A stretch of 25,769 bases of DNA from an uncultured bacterium (lineage in GTDB: Bacteria; Bacteroidota; Ignavibacteria; Ignavibacteriales; Melioribacteraceae), in the NCBI GenBank assembly GCA_937936675.1, contig CALDDL010000235.1, positions 1-25,769 on the forward strand. Direction: 5' to 3'. Positions 15,423-23,588 of this stretch are shown here, in pieces. The notes under the pieces are model-generated. The model was given only the letters and a program-made list of their open reading frames with translations, had not been told where the DNA came from and ran no database searches. The position numbers and the translations under genes are program-made. Within the stretch, counting starts at the first letter, position 1; every line of letters begins with the position of its first letter.

Positions 15423-16718
15423 TTATTCAACTTTACAATTAATTGCTGCAAGACCCGGGAATATACCTTCTAATCCCAATTCTTCTTCGATTCTTAATAA
15501 CTGATTATATTTTGCAATTCTATCTGTTCTGCTTGCCGAACCAGTTTTAATTTGACCTGCATTTGTAGCGACTGCAATATCGGCGATTGTAGTATCTTCA
15601 GTTTCACCTGAACGGTGGCTTATTACCGATTTATAACCAGCATTCTTAGCCATTTCAATTGCATCTAATGTCTCAGTCAATGTTCCAATCTGATTAACTT
15701 TAATTAAAATTGCATTAGCTGTACCGGTTTCTATTCCTTTAGCTAAAAATTGAGTATTAGTAACGAAAAGATCGTCTCCAACTAATTGTGTCTTATTGCC
15801 TACTTTATCGGTTAATAATTTCCAACCAGCCCAATCAAATTCACTCATACCATCTTCAAGTGAAATTATTGGATAGTTCTTAATCCAATTAGCCCAATAA
15901 TCAACCATTTTTTCAGGTGCTAAATATGATTTATCTGACTTAAAGAAATAATATTCTTTTTTCTCATTATCCCACATTTCACTTGCTGCCGGGTCTAAAG
16001 CAATGAAAATATCTCTGCCGGCTTTATAGCCTGCTTTATCAATAGCTTGGAGGATTACTTCTAGAGCCTCTTCATTCGATTTTAAGTTAGGTGCAAAACC
16101 ACCTTCATCACCAACCGCTGTATTATATCCTTTTTTCTTTAATACTGATTTGAGAGCATGGAAAGTTTCCGTGCCCATTCTTAAAGCTTCTGAAAATGAT
16201 TCAGCACCTGCAGGCATAACCATGAATTCTTGAAAATCGACATTATTATCGGCATGCTTACCGCCATTCAAAATATTCATCATCGGAACAGGTAATGTTT
16301 TTGCATTTATTCCGCCGATATATTTATAAAGTGGCATTCCATAAGCTTCGGCAGATGCTTTAGCGCATGCAAGTGACACACCCAATATTGCATTTGCACC
16401 TAATTCTGATTTATTTGGTGTTCCATCTAAATCGATTAATAATTTATCGATAGCCACCTGTTCGGTAGCATCAAAATCTTCTAATTCATCAGCGATTCTA
16501 TTATTTACGTTATCAACTGCTTTTTGGCATCCTTTTCCATTATAACGAGAATCATCACCATCATGTAATTCACATGCTTCAAATTCACCAGTCGAAGCAC
16601 CGCTTGGAACTGCTGCTCTTCCAACTGCCCCACCTTCTAAGGTTACTTCCACTTCCACAGTTGGGTTTCCTCTTGAATCAAGTATCTCTCTTGCCCACAC
16701 ATCTACTATTGTAGTCAT
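15423..16718 (-). CDS. eno: Enolase (phosphopyruvate hydratase)
   Basis: Enolase converts 2-phosphoglycerate to phosphoenolpyruvate in glycolysis and gluconeogenesis. The 431-residue protein is full length and well conserved: SGASTGEFEA at 39-48, NGGKHADNNVDFQEF with His155, catalytic acid Glu205 in GDEGGFAPN, metal ligands Asp242, Glu288 (LEDGM) and Asp315 (GDDLF), the catalytic Lys340 in ILIKVNQIGTLTET, and SHRSGET near residue 370. No substitution in the active site was seen. A strong ribosome site (AAAAGGAG) precedes the ATG and a possible promoter lies at 16754-16780. A terminator follows 25 bases after the stop. Confidence 0.98.
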   Translation of the reverse strand: MTTIVDVWAREILDSRGNPTVEVEVTLEGGAVGRAAVPSGASTGEFEACELHDGDDSRYNGKGCQKAVDNVNNRIADELEDFDATEQVAIDKLLIDLDGTPNKSELGANAILGVSLACAKASAEAYGMPLYKYIGGINAKTLPVPMMNILNGGKHADNNVDFQEFMVMPAGAESFSEALRMGTETFHALKSVLKKKGYNTAVGDEGGFAPNLKSNEEALEVILQAIDKAGYKAGRDIFIALDPAASEMWDNEKKEYYFFKSDKSYLAPEKMVDYWANWIKNYPIISLEDGMSEFDWAGWKLLTDKVGNKTQLVGDDLFVTNTQFLAKGIETGTANAILIKVNQIGTLTETLDAIEMAKNAGYKSVISHRSGETEDTTIADIAVATNAGQIKTGSASRTDRIAKYNQLLRIEEELGLEGIFPGLAAINCKVE

Positions 16719-16753
16719 TTATAACTCCTTTTTAATTGTATTCAATAAAGAAA

Positions 16754-16780
16754 ATTATAAAAAAAGACATCGAAATTCAA
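16754..16780 (-). promoter_or_regulatory. Possible eno promoter
   Basis: On the minus strand TTGAAT (16780-16775) and TATAAT (16759-16754) are separated by 15 bases, about 36 bases before the enolase start. The -10 is a perfect sigma-70-type hexamer, but the spacer is two bases shorter than ideal. Confidence 0.4.
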
Positions 16781-16877
16781 TTTAAAGAAATCTTATTTAC
16801 TATTTCTCTTTATTAAGATCTTTCAGGATTAGAATAGTAGATTTTTTTTATATTACAGTTTATGATTTTATTATTAT

Positions 16878-16951
16878 GCCCACGTAGCTCAGCAGGATAG
16901 AGCAGCAGTTTCCTAAACTGTTGGTCGGAGGTTCGAATCCTCTCGTGGGTA
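16878..16951 (+). tRNA. tRNA-Arg, anticodon CCT
   Basis: The 74-base gene folds into a full cloverleaf. The acceptor stem GCCCACG pairs with CGTGGGT (first pair G-U), the D-stem is GCTC/GAGC, the anticodon stem GCAGT/ACTGT closes a TTCCTAA loop, and the T-arm has GGAGG TTCGAAT CCTCT. The anticodon CCT at the middle of the loop reads AGG (arginine), with the usual T before it and A after. The 3' CCA is not encoded: the discriminator A is followed by CTA. A small membrane-protein gene starts 23 bases downstream on the same strand. Confidence 0.96.
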
Positions 16952-16974
16952 CTAACCATTAGTTTGAGGATAAA

Positions 16975-17247
16975 ATGACTCATATTATGTCCACCATAGT
17001 ATTTGCCTTAGTTGATTTGGTCTGTTTCCTTCAAGGAAGTGTTTTGCTTGTCTATGGACTTATTAATTTTAGTTATAAAGTGGAAGTGGTTCGTGGAGAA
17101 AATTATTATGCGCTTGAGGCTCAGCAAGCTCCCGTTGCTATCGGTGGTTATTACTATTATCCCGAAGCTTACGCTAAAATTATTCTTATTGGTTTAGCTT
17201 TATTAATAACCGGATTCCTTATGAGAAGCTGGAGAAAGAGCTTCTAA
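16975..17247 (+). CDS. Small two-pass membrane protein of unknown function
   Basis: The 90-residue protein has two hydrophobic segments (about 7-33 and 67-84) joined by a roughly 33-residue polar, tyrosine-rich loop containing GGYYYYPEAYAK. It ends in RSWRKSF. The charge pattern suggests both termini are cytoplasmic, with the loop outside the membrane. I recognise no family. A good ribosome site (GAGG, five bases) precedes the ATG, supporting expression. It begins 23 bases after tRNA-Arg and may share its transcript. Its last codons form a perfect 7-bp inverted repeat (AGAAGCT 17224-17230 and AGCTTCT 17239-17245) followed by an AT-rich stretch, which may work as a weak terminator before the convergent cyclase gene. 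Confidence 0.7.
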   Translation: MTHIMSTIVFALVDLVCFLQGSVLLVYGLINFSYKVEVVRGENYYALEAQQAPVAIGGYYYYPEAYAKIILIGLALLITGFLMRSWRKSF

Positions 17248-17303
17248 TCCGAATTATTTTTATTGTAAGAAATAATCTGGTCTCATGAATAGAACTCTAT
17301 TAA

Positions 17304-19265
17304 TTAATCTGACATTGCATCCGTAAGATTATATTTTAATCCTATTCTCTGAAGTAAGTTATTAAATCTCTCGGTATTATGAATCTTCATATAAATCGGA
17401 GACCAAAGGAAAAGTAAACCACCATTCTTTTCTATAAATGCCTTTTCAAGGTATTTAAATACATTTTCCCAATCTTCTATTCCAGCATATAAAACTGCAA
17501 AATCCATTGTCATTGAAGTTTCAGGTTCTAATAGTTCTCTTTCTTTTGTTTTCGTTATTACTTCCAGTGCTTTTTCTTTTAACCCTAATTTGGCACAAAT
17601 AAAACCGTAGGTTGTAAGTCCTTTTAGTGGATGTCCGACTTGATTAATTACTTTTTCGAATATCTGAAGAGATTTTTCTAAATCACCTTGATAATAACTA
17701 TTCCATCCAATACCATAGAGCGCATTTCTGAATGAAGGATCAATATCCAGAGTCTTTTGATAATAATGATTAGCATCCTCAAAATTACCATTATACATTA
17801 ATGTATCTGCATAATTATCTAATATTACAGGTGAAAGAGGGTCCAAAGCGGCGGCTTTCTCAGCAAAATTCTTCGCTTCTTTTAGTCTGTGCATTCCGCT
17901 TAGGAACATTGAATAATATAAATACGCCGTTCCATAGCCAGAATTAATTTCAAGTGCCTTTAGGAAAGAGGATTCGGCACCTTCAAAATCCCATTCATAA
18001 AAAAACTTTACCATACCGATAGCAAGATGGCAGTCTTCTAAAGTGTTATCCATATCCAAAGCTTTATAAGCTAAGTCCTTAGCTCTTGGATATGCCAGTT
18101 CCGGTTTCATTATCCCCGTTGCTCCGAGATATGTATAACATCCCGATAGTCTTGCATAAGATAGAGAAAATTCCGGCTCGAGTTGAATGACTTGATTGAA
18201 CATATCTATTGCCTTTGATGTCATCTCGGGAGTGAATTTGTTCCAATAGTATAATCCTTTCAGATATATACTATATGCATTAATATTGCTTGTATATTTT
18301 TTGACTAATGGTTGCGATAATTCATTTATGGTTAGTTTCTCTCTAAGTATATTCGAAATTCTTTTTGAAATTTCATCTTGAACTGCAAATATATCTTCCA
18401 ACTCTCTATCAAATGATTCTGACCAAATATGATATCCATCAATTGTATTTATTAATTGCGCTGTAATCCTAACTCTATTACCTGCTTTACGTACACTACC
18501 TTCAAGTACCGAACTGACATTCAACTGCTTCCCTATCTCCCTTATATCAATATTTTTTCCTTTGAATGCGAAAGCAGAAGTTCGAGAAGTAACCTGAAGC
18601 CCTTCCACTTTTGAGAGAGCGTTTAATAAGTCTTCAGTTATTCCATCGCTAAAAAACTCATTCTCTTTATCACTACTCATATTTACAAATGGAAGTACTG
18701 CAATACTTTTGAATGAAGTTTTTGTTTTTAATTTTAATTCATCTGGTTTGGGAACAGCTAATCCTTTATTAGTCAAAGCAAATATTTCTATTGGTCTTCT
18801 AACATTTTTTAATTCAAATAAACCTTGAGAAGCGGTTTGGAACTCCGGATGATTTTTAATTTCATCATAAATTTTATCCGAGATTAATACTCCGCCTTCA
18901 ATGCCGAGGGATTCAATACGCGAGGCAATATTAACACCATCTCCGAAAATACCATCGTCTTCATATACTACATCCCCGATATGTATTCCTACTCTAATCG
19001 GAATTTTAGGAGATGCTTGAAGTTCCTTTTGTATATCAATCGAGCAACGTACTGCTTCAATGGCACTTCCAAATATGCTCAAAGTGCCATCTCCATAATA
19101 CTGAAGTATTCTTCCTTGATATAGAGGGATAGTTTTTTCTAAAATTTTTCGATGCTTCTCTCTTAAAAAAATAGCTTTATCTTCATCTTCCTGCATTAAA
19201 GCCGTATAACCAACCATATCTGTGAACATTATTGCAGCTAATAATCTGATATTTCCGTCAATCAT
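17304..19265 (-). CDS. Class III nucleotide cyclase with TolB-like and TPR regions
   Basis: The 653-residue soluble protein has three parts. Residues 5-165 are a class III adenylate/guanylate cyclase domain with metal-binding Asp16 (FTDMVGYT) and Asp59 (YGDG), plus the transition-state pair Asn112 and Arg116 in GVNIASR. Residues 186-285 (SIAVLPFVNMSSDKENEFFSDGITEDL onward) match the TolB N-terminal/FlgO-like region often fused to such cyclases. From about 320 to 640 run several tetratricopeptide repeats for protein contacts. The usual substrate-selecting Lys is replaced by Gln55 and the adenine-contacting Asp by Gly, so the nucleotide made, if any, is uncertain. No membrane segment or signal peptide is visible. 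No cyclic-nucleotide receptor was recognised nearby. Confidence 0.9.
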   Translation of the reverse strand: MIDGNIRLLAAIMFTDMVGYTALMQEDEDKAIFLREKHRKILEKTIPLYQGRILQYYGDGTLSIFGSAIEAVRCSIDIQKELQASPKIPIRVGIHIGDVVYEDDGIFGDGVNIASRIESLGIEGGVLISDKIYDEIKNHPEFQTASQGLFELKNVRRPIEIFALTNKGLAVPKPDELKLKTKTSFKSIAVLPFVNMSSDKENEFFSDGITEDLLNALSKVEGLQVTSRTSAFAFKGKNIDIREIGKQLNVSSVLEGSVRKAGNRVRITAQLINTIDGYHIWSESFDRELEDIFAVQDEISKRISNILREKLTINELSQPLVKKYTSNINAYSIYLKGLYYWNKFTPEMTSKAIDMFNQVIQLEPEFSLSYARLSGCYTYLGATGIMKPELAYPRAKDLAYKALDMDNTLEDCHLAIGMVKFFYEWDFEGAESSFLKALEINSGYGTAYLYYSMFLSGMHRLKEAKNFAEKAAALDPLSPVILDNYADTLMYNGNFEDANHYYQKTLDIDPSFRNALYGIGWNSYYQGDLEKSLQIFEKVINQVGHPLKGLTTYGFICAKLGLKEKALEVITKTKERELLEPETSMTMDFAVLYAGIEDWENVFKYLEKAFIEKNGGLLFLWSPIYMKIHNTERFNNLLQRIGLKYNLTDAMSD

Positions 19266-19341
19266 AAAATCTTTTCATTTTTACTTAATAAGGAAAATTA
19301 CTTTGAGATGTAATAAAAGGCAAACTCTAGTTTTATTTAAA

Positions 19342-19378
19342 ATAAAAATAGCCGCAAACTTAATTCAGAATGCGGCTA
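19342..19378 (-). terminator. Intrinsic terminator of the lectin-like gene
   Basis: On the minus strand TAGCCGCA (19378-19371) and TGCGGCTA (19356-19349) form a perfect 8-bp stem with a 14-base loop, followed by TTTTTATTTT. It lies 20 bases after the stop of the lectin-like gene and separates it from the cyclase gene. Confidence 0.88.
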
Positions 19379-19398
19379 CCAATCTTAAAATAGATCAA

Positions 19399-19758
19399 TT
19401 ATTCTTCAATATGGGCTAACCAATAGCCACCGATACCGGTAAGCTGTGTATCTCCCCACACTTCAGCCTTTAACACAAACCCATCACGTGAAACACCTGA
19501 TGCAGATATCGAGTATCTGATTTTTGTATCTTTTGCTGCATCTAATAATGTAGTAGAAAGAACAACTTTTGGTTTTTTATCGAAAGGTTTATTAAAGTTG
19601 ATTTCATATTCAACAACTCTCTTACCTTCATTTTTATCTAAGGTAAAACCCTTTGATTCCTGATTAAAGAAAAAAGACCCACTCTGCGTTTGAGCCAATA
19701 CATGTGAAAAGTATCCAACTGCAAAAAACAACGCGATTGTTAACACTAATTTTCTCAT
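19399..19758 (-). CDS. Secreted H-type-lectin-like protein
   Basis: The 119-residue precursor has a signal peptide cleaved probably after VLA at about residue 22. The mature 97 residues look like a single H-type lectin domain, the fold of snail agglutinin and discoidin-type carbohydrate binders: a strand FNKPFDKKPKVVLSTTLLD, then YSISASGVSRDGFVLKAEVWGDT, ending in GYWLAH. This order (P-V-S..LD, VS..GF, W.DT, W.A) is the family pattern. Homologous domains bind N-acetylgalactosamine or other sugars, but the ligand here is not known. It has no cysteine, lipobox or membrane anchor, so it is released to periplasm or outside. It stands alone with a strong ribosome site (AAGGAGGG) and its own terminator, which suggests independent and possibly high expression. 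Call is by eye. Confidence 0.72.
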   Translation of the reverse strand: MRKLVLTIALFFAVGYFSHVLAQTQSGSFFFNQESKGFTLDKNEGKRVVEYEINFNKPFDKKPKVVLSTTLLDAAKDTKIRYSISASGVSRDGFVLKAEVWGDTQLTGIGGYWLAHIEE

Positions 19759-19834
19759 TTACCCTCCTTATTTAGTTATTGAAATATATCTTGTCTTATT
19801 TGATTTTAAATTTTGTGATTCCCAATCCCACCCT

Positions 19835-19842
19835 CAAATATA
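19835..19842 (-). promoter_or_regulatory. Possible promoter element of the lectin-like gene
   Basis: TATATTTG on the minus strand matches the Bacteroidota TAnnTTTG element, about 77 bases before the lectin-like ATG. No convincing upstream element was seen at the expected distance, so the call is tentative. Confidence 0.35.
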
Positions 19843-19873
19843 ATATTTTTTTTATTATTTAAACTGATTTTTA

Positions 19874-20791
19874 TCAAATATTTAGCTCTTCTTTAAATAG
19901 TTTAAATGTCTCTTCAATCTTTCTCGGCTTATATCCTAATTCAATCTGTGCCTTAAGAGTAATTAGTCCTGATTTTAATGGGCGGGGTGCAGGTTGATTT
20001 AATTCTTTTGTCTTTATTGGATTAATTAATTTTTTATCTAATCCGAAATAATCTGCAATCCTTAATGTAAATTCATACCGATTTAATACTTCGTCTCCGG
20101 CTATATTATATACTCCCTCTTTTTTCAATTCAATTAAGCTATTAATAGCAGAGACGATATCATCGATATATGTAGGGTTATTGTACTGGTCTGTTACAAT
20201 ATTAATCTCTTTTTTATTTTTTAGGGAATCGATTACCCATTTAACAAAATCCGGTCTTCCATACTTTGCCGGACCATATAGGACATTTGTTCTGATTATG
20301 GCTGCTCTAACACCTGAAATTTTAATAGAGTTTTCGCTTGCCATTTTTGTTCTTCCATAATATCCCACCGGAGAAGGTATATCTATCTCGGAATAAGGAC
20401 CTTCTTTGCCATCAAAAACATAATCTGTCGAGATATGAATCAGTTGCGCATCGATTGTCCATGAATATAATGCTAGATGCTCCACTCCCGTAACATTAAT
20501 TTTCCAAGCAAGTTCTTTCTCCGTTTCTGCCTTATCCACATTAGTATAAGCAGCAGCATTAATTACTACATCGGGGAAAAAATCTAATATTATTTTCTTA
20601 ACACTATTTTTATCAGTAATATCCATCTGTTCATAATTGATATCGGATTCAAAATAGCTATCCTCTGCGGAAACACATAATAATTCAATTTCATTTTGAT
20701 TTTTATAAAATTGAGCAATCCTCTGCCCGAGCATTCCCGTTGCTCCTACTATTAATATTCTTGTTTTTATTAATTTTTCAACTGATGTCAT
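19874..20791 (-). CDS. rmlD: RmlD-like dTDP-4-dehydrorhamnose reductase
   Basis: RmlD reduces dTDP-4-dehydrorhamnose to dTDP-L-rhamnose with NAD(P)H, the last step of rhamnose donor synthesis. The 305-residue short-chain dehydrogenase has the nucleotide-binding GATGMLG at 16-22, NAAAYTNVDKAE at 78-89, ISTDYVFDG at 120-128, and the catalytic YxxxK (Tyr145, Lys149) in YYGRTK; these blocks are typical of RmlD. The stretch PAPRPLKSGL near the C-terminus is also a family mark. It is monocistronic here and divergent from bshA, while rmlC lies 2.8 kb away in another operon and rmlA and rmlB are absent from the window. A paralogue acting on another nucleotide sugar cannot be excluded. Confidence 0.88.
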   Translation of the reverse strand: MTSVEKLIKTRILIVGATGMLGQRIAQFYKNQNEIELLCVSAEDSYFESDINYEQMDITDKNSVKKIILDFFPDVVINAAAYTNVDKAETEKELAWKINVTGVEHLALYSWTIDAQLIHISTDYVFDGKEGPYSEIDIPSPVGYYGRTKMASENSIKISGVRAAIIRTNVLYGPAKYGRPDFVKWVIDSLKNKKEINIVTDQYNNPTYIDDIVSAINSLIELKKEGVYNIAGDEVLNRYEFTLRIADYFGLDKKLINPIKTKELNQPAPRPLKSGLITLKAQIELGYKPRKIEETFKLFKEELNI

Positions 20792-20888
20792 ATCTTAATT
20801 TAATTCTTATATTTATTTTCTAAATTAAAAACAGTTATTTTGATTAATACGATTATTGAATTTACGAAAAAAATAGAGAAGTGTTGAA

Positions 20889-22016
20889 ATGAAAATAGGA
20901 ATTACTTGTTATCCAACTTATGGCGGAAGCGGAGTTGTGGCTACCGAATTAGGACTTGCTTTAGCTGCTAAGGGTCATGAAGTCCATTTTATTAGCTATG
21001 CCCTGCCTCATCGGCTTAATCGTTTCGTTGAGAAAATTTATTTTCACGAAGTGGAAGTGAGCAATTATCCTCTCTTTGAACATTCTCTTTATGCATTAGC
21101 ACTAACTAGTAAAATGGTGGAAGTAATTGAATACGAAAATTTGGATTTGATGCATGTTCATTACGCTATCCCTCACGCAATGAGCGCATACTTAGCAAAA
21201 AAAGTAATTCAGAAATCGGGTAAAGATATTAAATTTATTACAACTCTTCACGGGACGGATATTACATTAGTTGGACTGGAACCATCATTTATGCCCTTAG
21301 TAAAATTTAGTATTGAAGAGAGCGATGGCGTTACAACCGTTTCCCGCTATCTTAAAGAAAAAACTCTTACGAATTATAATATTAATAAAGAGATTGAAGT
21401 TATTTATAATTTTATTGATACTGATAATTATAAAAAAACAGAAAATGAATTATTACGTTCGCACGTTGCGCCAAATGGAGAAAAAATTCTAATCCATACT
21501 TCAAATTTTAGACCCGTTAAAAGAGTAACTGATACAATTCGAATTCTTGAAAAAGTAAAAAATGCCATTCCTGCTAAATTGGTATTAATAGGAGACGGAC
21601 CGGACAGAAGCGAATGCGAACGTCTAGCTCGTGAACTAGGTCTCCAAAAAGATGTGATTTTCTTAGGCAAACAAGATGGACTTGCTGAACTATTAAGTGC
21701 TGCAGACCTTTTCTTAATGCCCTCCCAATCTGAAAGTTTCGGTCTCTCTGCCCTCGAGGCAATGGCATGTGGATTACCAGTAGTAAGTTCAAGTGTCGGG
21801 GGATTACCGGAATTAGTTATTCATAATGAAACCGGTTTTATAGCCGAAATAGGTGATATTGATCGAATGGCAAAATATAGCATCGATCTCTTAACAAACG
21901 AAAAGAAATACAAAAATTTCTCTTCTAATTCGCGAAAAAGATCTGTCGAAAGTTTTGATAAAAATTTAATCCTTCCAAAATATATAGAGTACTACGAAAA
22001 GGTATTAGGTAGATAA
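20889..22016 (+). CDS. bshA: Bacillithiol biosynthesis glycosyltransferase BshA
   Basis: BshA joins N-acetylglucosamine from UDP-GlcNAc to L-malate, the first step of bacillithiol synthesis. The 375-residue GT-B enzyme of family GT4 begins GITCYPTYGGSGVVATELG, which with HVHYAIPHA (89-97) and TTLHGTDIT (118-126) is characteristic of BshA among GT4 members. The donor site includes SNFRPVKR (205-212) and the E-x7-E motif with Glu282 and Glu290 in ESFGLSALE. It is cytoplasmic with no signal peptide. bshB and bshC are not in the window. It is divergent from rmlD and ends in a strong terminator at 22024. Together with the bacilliredoxin at 2613 it indicates that this organism makes bacillithiol. 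Confidence 0.93.
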   Translation: MKIGITCYPTYGGSGVVATELGLALAAKGHEVHFISYALPHRLNRFVEKIYFHEVEVSNYPLFEHSLYALALTSKMVEVIEYENLDLMHVHYAIPHAMSAYLAKKVIQKSGKDIKFITTLHGTDITLVGLEPSFMPLVKFSIEESDGVTTVSRYLKEKTLTNYNINKEIEVIYNFIDTDNYKKTENELLRSHVAPNGEKILIHTSNFRPVKRVTDTIRILEKVKNAIPAKLVLIGDGPDRSECERLARELGLQKDVIFLGKQDGLAELLSAADLFLMPSQSESFGLSALEAMACGLPVVSSSVGGLPELVIHNETGFIAEIGDIDRMAKYSIDLLTNEKKYKNFSSNSRKRSVESFDKNLILPKYIEYYEKVLGR

Positions 22017-22023
22017 GATTATT

Positions 22024-22063
22024 AAAATATATGGCAGAGAGATGATCTCTGCTGTATATTTTT
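22024..22063 (+). terminator. Strong bidirectional intrinsic terminator of bshA
   Basis: Two 17-base arms (22024-22040 and 22046-22062) pair completely apart from two G-U wobbles, around the loop GATGA. The stem core is GCAGAGA/TCTCTGC with AT-rich flanks that supply a T-run on both strands. It begins eight bases after the bshA stop. Confidence 0.92.
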
Positions 22064-22255
22064 ATAATGTAATTACTACTGACCAATTTAGAACCTTGTC
22101 ATATTTAACATGTCATAATGTATTTCAGCAAAAGTTAGTTATACTTTCATAGTACATCTCAAAAGATATACTCATAAATACAAATTTATAACATGATATG
22201 ACAAATAGAATTCAGTAAACTGAACCCTTATTAGGGAAAAATCTATATCGTCAAC
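22064..22255. other. Gene-free stretch between convergent bshA and ugd with short inverted repeats
   Basis: No coding region is supported here. It holds TTCAGT and ACTGAA (22211-22224, two-base gap) next to CCCT and AGGG (22225-22236, four-base gap), two adjacent small hairpins that follow the ugd stop on the minus strand but lack a clear T-run. TTGTCATAT (22096-22104) recurs inverted at 22196-22204. The hairpins may form a weak 3' end for the galE-rmlC-ugd transcript. Confidence 0.4.
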
Positions 22256-23578
22256 TTATTTTACTGTCTGCCTACCGATACTATAATAAGTAAATCCCAA
22301 TTCACCCATTCTATTTGGTTCATAAATATTACGCCCATCGAATAAAACCGGATTCTTTAATATCGATTTTATTTTTTCATAGTCCGGATTTCTAAATTCG
22401 TTCCATTCGGTAAGCACTAAAAGAGCATCGCTATCTGATAATGCTTCGTATTGGTCTTCGTTATATGTTACGCTATCTTTTAGATATAATTTTGAATTTT
22501 CCATAGCAGCAGGATCATATACGGAAATTACAGCGCCTGCTTTAAGTAGTTCATTTATGATAATTACAGCCGGAGCTTCTCTCATATCATCAGTATTTGG
22601 CTTAAATGATAAACCCCAAATAGCAAATTTCTTACCTGCTAAATCACCGAAATGCTCTTTTACTTTTTTTACGATTACATGTTTTTGTGCTTTATTAATT
22701 TTATCCACTGTAACTAAAATACTCATCGTAGAATCATGCTCGGAAGAAGTTTTTATCAAAGCATTCACGTCTTTAGGAAAACATGAACCGCCATAACCGA
22801 TTCCGGGGAAGAGAAAACGCTTACCAATTCTAGTATCAGAACCCATTCCTCTTCTTACTAAATCGACATTCGCCCCTGCTTTTTCGCAGAAATTTGCCAG
22901 CTCATTCATAAAGGTTATTCGCATCGCCAAATATGAATTAGAAGCATATTTTGTTACTTCAGAGCTCTCCGGATCCATCTCTAATATCGGATTACCTTGC
23001 CTTACAAACGGCTCATAAAGTTCACGCATTTTTTGAAATACTTCTTTTGTTTTCGCTCCTATTACAATTCTATCCGGCTTCATGAAATCTTCTACTGCAT
23101 AACCCTCTTTCAAAAATTCAGGGTTCGATGCCACTTCAAAATTTTTCAATCCATGCTTTTTTAATATCTCTGTTACTTTCTGCGAAGTGCCAACTGGTAC
23201 GGTACTTTTATTTACGATAATCTTAAATTCTTTATCGCCCCCTTTTTTTAATATCTCTCCGATCTTACCTGTAGTTTCCATTACGTGAGAAAGATCTGCA
23301 GAACCGTCTTCGGATTGCGGTGTGGGGAGACTAAGAAAAATAAATTCGGAATTTATAACCGCATATTCCAAATCATCGGTAAAAACAAGTCGCTTCTTTA
23401 CTATGTTTCTTAAAAATAATATTTCTAATCCCGGTTCATAAATTGTTACAATCCCCTCATTCATCTTGGCAAGTTTTTCTTTATCGTTATCTACGCATAT
23501 CACATTATTACCCATCTCGGCAAAACATGTTGCACTTACTAATCCGACATAACCGGATCCAATTACTGATAGATTCAT
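22256..23578 (-). CDS. ugd: UDP-glucose 6-dehydrogenase
   Basis: Ugd oxidises UDP-glucose to UDP-glucuronate with two NAD+, giving a precursor for acidic surface polysaccharides. The 440-residue protein has the N-terminal NAD-binding GSGYVGLV at 7-14, NKSTVPVGTS at 123-132, the central EVTKYASNSYLA with Lys210, the catalytic Cys266 in GYGGSCFPKD, and the C-terminal UDP-binding domain with GLSFKPNTDDMREAP near 334-348. These mark a Ugd rather than a UDP-N-acetylmannosamine dehydrogenase, although the two are relatives. A strong AAGGAGGG ribosome site lies four bases before the ATG. It follows rmlC by 10 bases and is the last gene of the operon. Confidence 0.94.
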   Translation of the reverse strand: MNLSVIGSGYVGLVSATCFAEMGNNVICVDNDKEKLAKMNEGIVTIYEPGLEILFLRNIVKKRLVFTDDLEYAVINSEFIFLSLPTPQSEDGSADLSHVMETTGKIGEILKKGGDKEFKIIVNKSTVPVGTSQKVTEILKKHGLKNFEVASNPEFLKEGYAVEDFMKPDRIVIGAKTKEVFQKMRELYEPFVRQGNPILEMDPESSEVTKYASNSYLAMRITFMNELANFCEKAGANVDLVRRGMGSDTRIGKRFLFPGIGYGGSCFPKDVNALIKTSSEHDSTMSILVTVDKINKAQKHVIVKKVKEHFGDLAGKKFAIWGLSFKPNTDDMREAPAVIIINELLKAGAVISVYDPAAMENSKLYLKDSVTYNEDQYEALSDSDALLVLTEWNEFRNPDYEKIKSILKNPVLFDGRNIYEPNRMGELGFTYYSIGRQTVK

Positions 23579-23588
23579 TAAGCCCTCC

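Noticed and set aside
16878..16951. tRNA-Arg as an integration site of a mobile element
   Set aside because: No integrase gene, no repeated tRNA 3' end and no compositional break was found next to it in the window.
17253..17276. ATTATTT/AAATAAT inverted repeat between the two-pass protein gene and the cyclase gene
   Set aside because: Arms are made only of A and T with a ten-base spacer, so chance is likely and the stem is too weak to call a terminator.
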